5,321 nucleotides of DNA from Hyphomicrobiales bacterium (lineage in GTDB: Bacteria; Pseudomonadota; Alphaproteobacteria; Rhizobiales; Aestuariivirgaceae), in the NCBI GenBank assembly GCA_027051995.1, contig JALUFY010000088.1:1-5321 (forward strand), read 5' to 3'. This document shows positions 5,315 through 5,321 of the stretch, piece after piece. A model generated the notes under the pieces. The model was not told the origin of the DNA, did no database searches, and saw only the letters and a program-made list of their open reading frames with translations. The position numbers were made by a program, and so were the translations under genes. Numbering within the stretch: the stretch's first letter is position 1; each line of letters opens with the position of its first letter.

Positions 5315-5321
5315 AGACGGA

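Overview
The window is GC-rich chromosomal DNA with the strong third-position G/C bias of a high-GC proteobacterium. An alphaproteobacterium is the best guess. It rests on the codon bias, on a DUF4340 gene end, and on a perfect TTAA-N7-TTAA match (the CtrA motif of Alphaproteobacteria) upstream of a gene. No rRNA, tRNA or marker protein fixes the genus. I see no insertion sequence, CRISPR array, phage gene or sign of recent transfer.

Layout, left to right. (1) The 3' end of a DUF4340-type gene, + strand, cut by the window edge. (2) A 232-nt intergenic region with the CtrA-like box and a possible ribosome-site hairpin. (3) A tight two-gene unit: an exported amino-acid-type solute-binding protein (658-1596), then after only 3 nt a sodium/dicarboxylate-amino acid symporter of the DAACS/SDF family (1600-2943). 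(4) A structured intercistronic spacer and a 95-residue protein of unknown function (3043-3330). (5) About 190 nt of almost back-to-back inverted repeats starting at the stop of the small gene and ending in a textbook intrinsic terminator (3473-3511). (6) A gamma-class carbonic anhydrase-like protein (3574-4101). (7) On the - strand, convergent with it, a LOG-family (TIGR00730-type) protein (4228-5121). (8) A more AT-rich divergent region at the right end, which may hold the start of another + strand transcription unit.

How the genes fit together: the main functional unit is the binding protein plus symporter. Binding proteins of this family normally feed ABC importers, and DAACS symporters normally work alone. 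Here no ABC permease or ATPase gene is present, and the binding protein is translationally adjacent to the symporter. This suggests either a binding-protein-assisted secondary transporter for an acidic amino acid or dicarboxylate, analogous to but unrelated to TRAP systems, or a periplasmic sensor or scavenger tied to the symporter. The symporter keeps all the substrate and sodium residues of the glutamate/aspartate type that I can place by motif. The small protein is probably transcribed with them, and the structured RNA and terminator close that unit. The carbonic anhydrase-like and LOG genes look like unrelated housekeeping neighbours.

The most interesting items are the binding protein/symporter pair, the chain of hairpins at 3318-3512, and the perfect CtrA-type box ahead of the transport operon.
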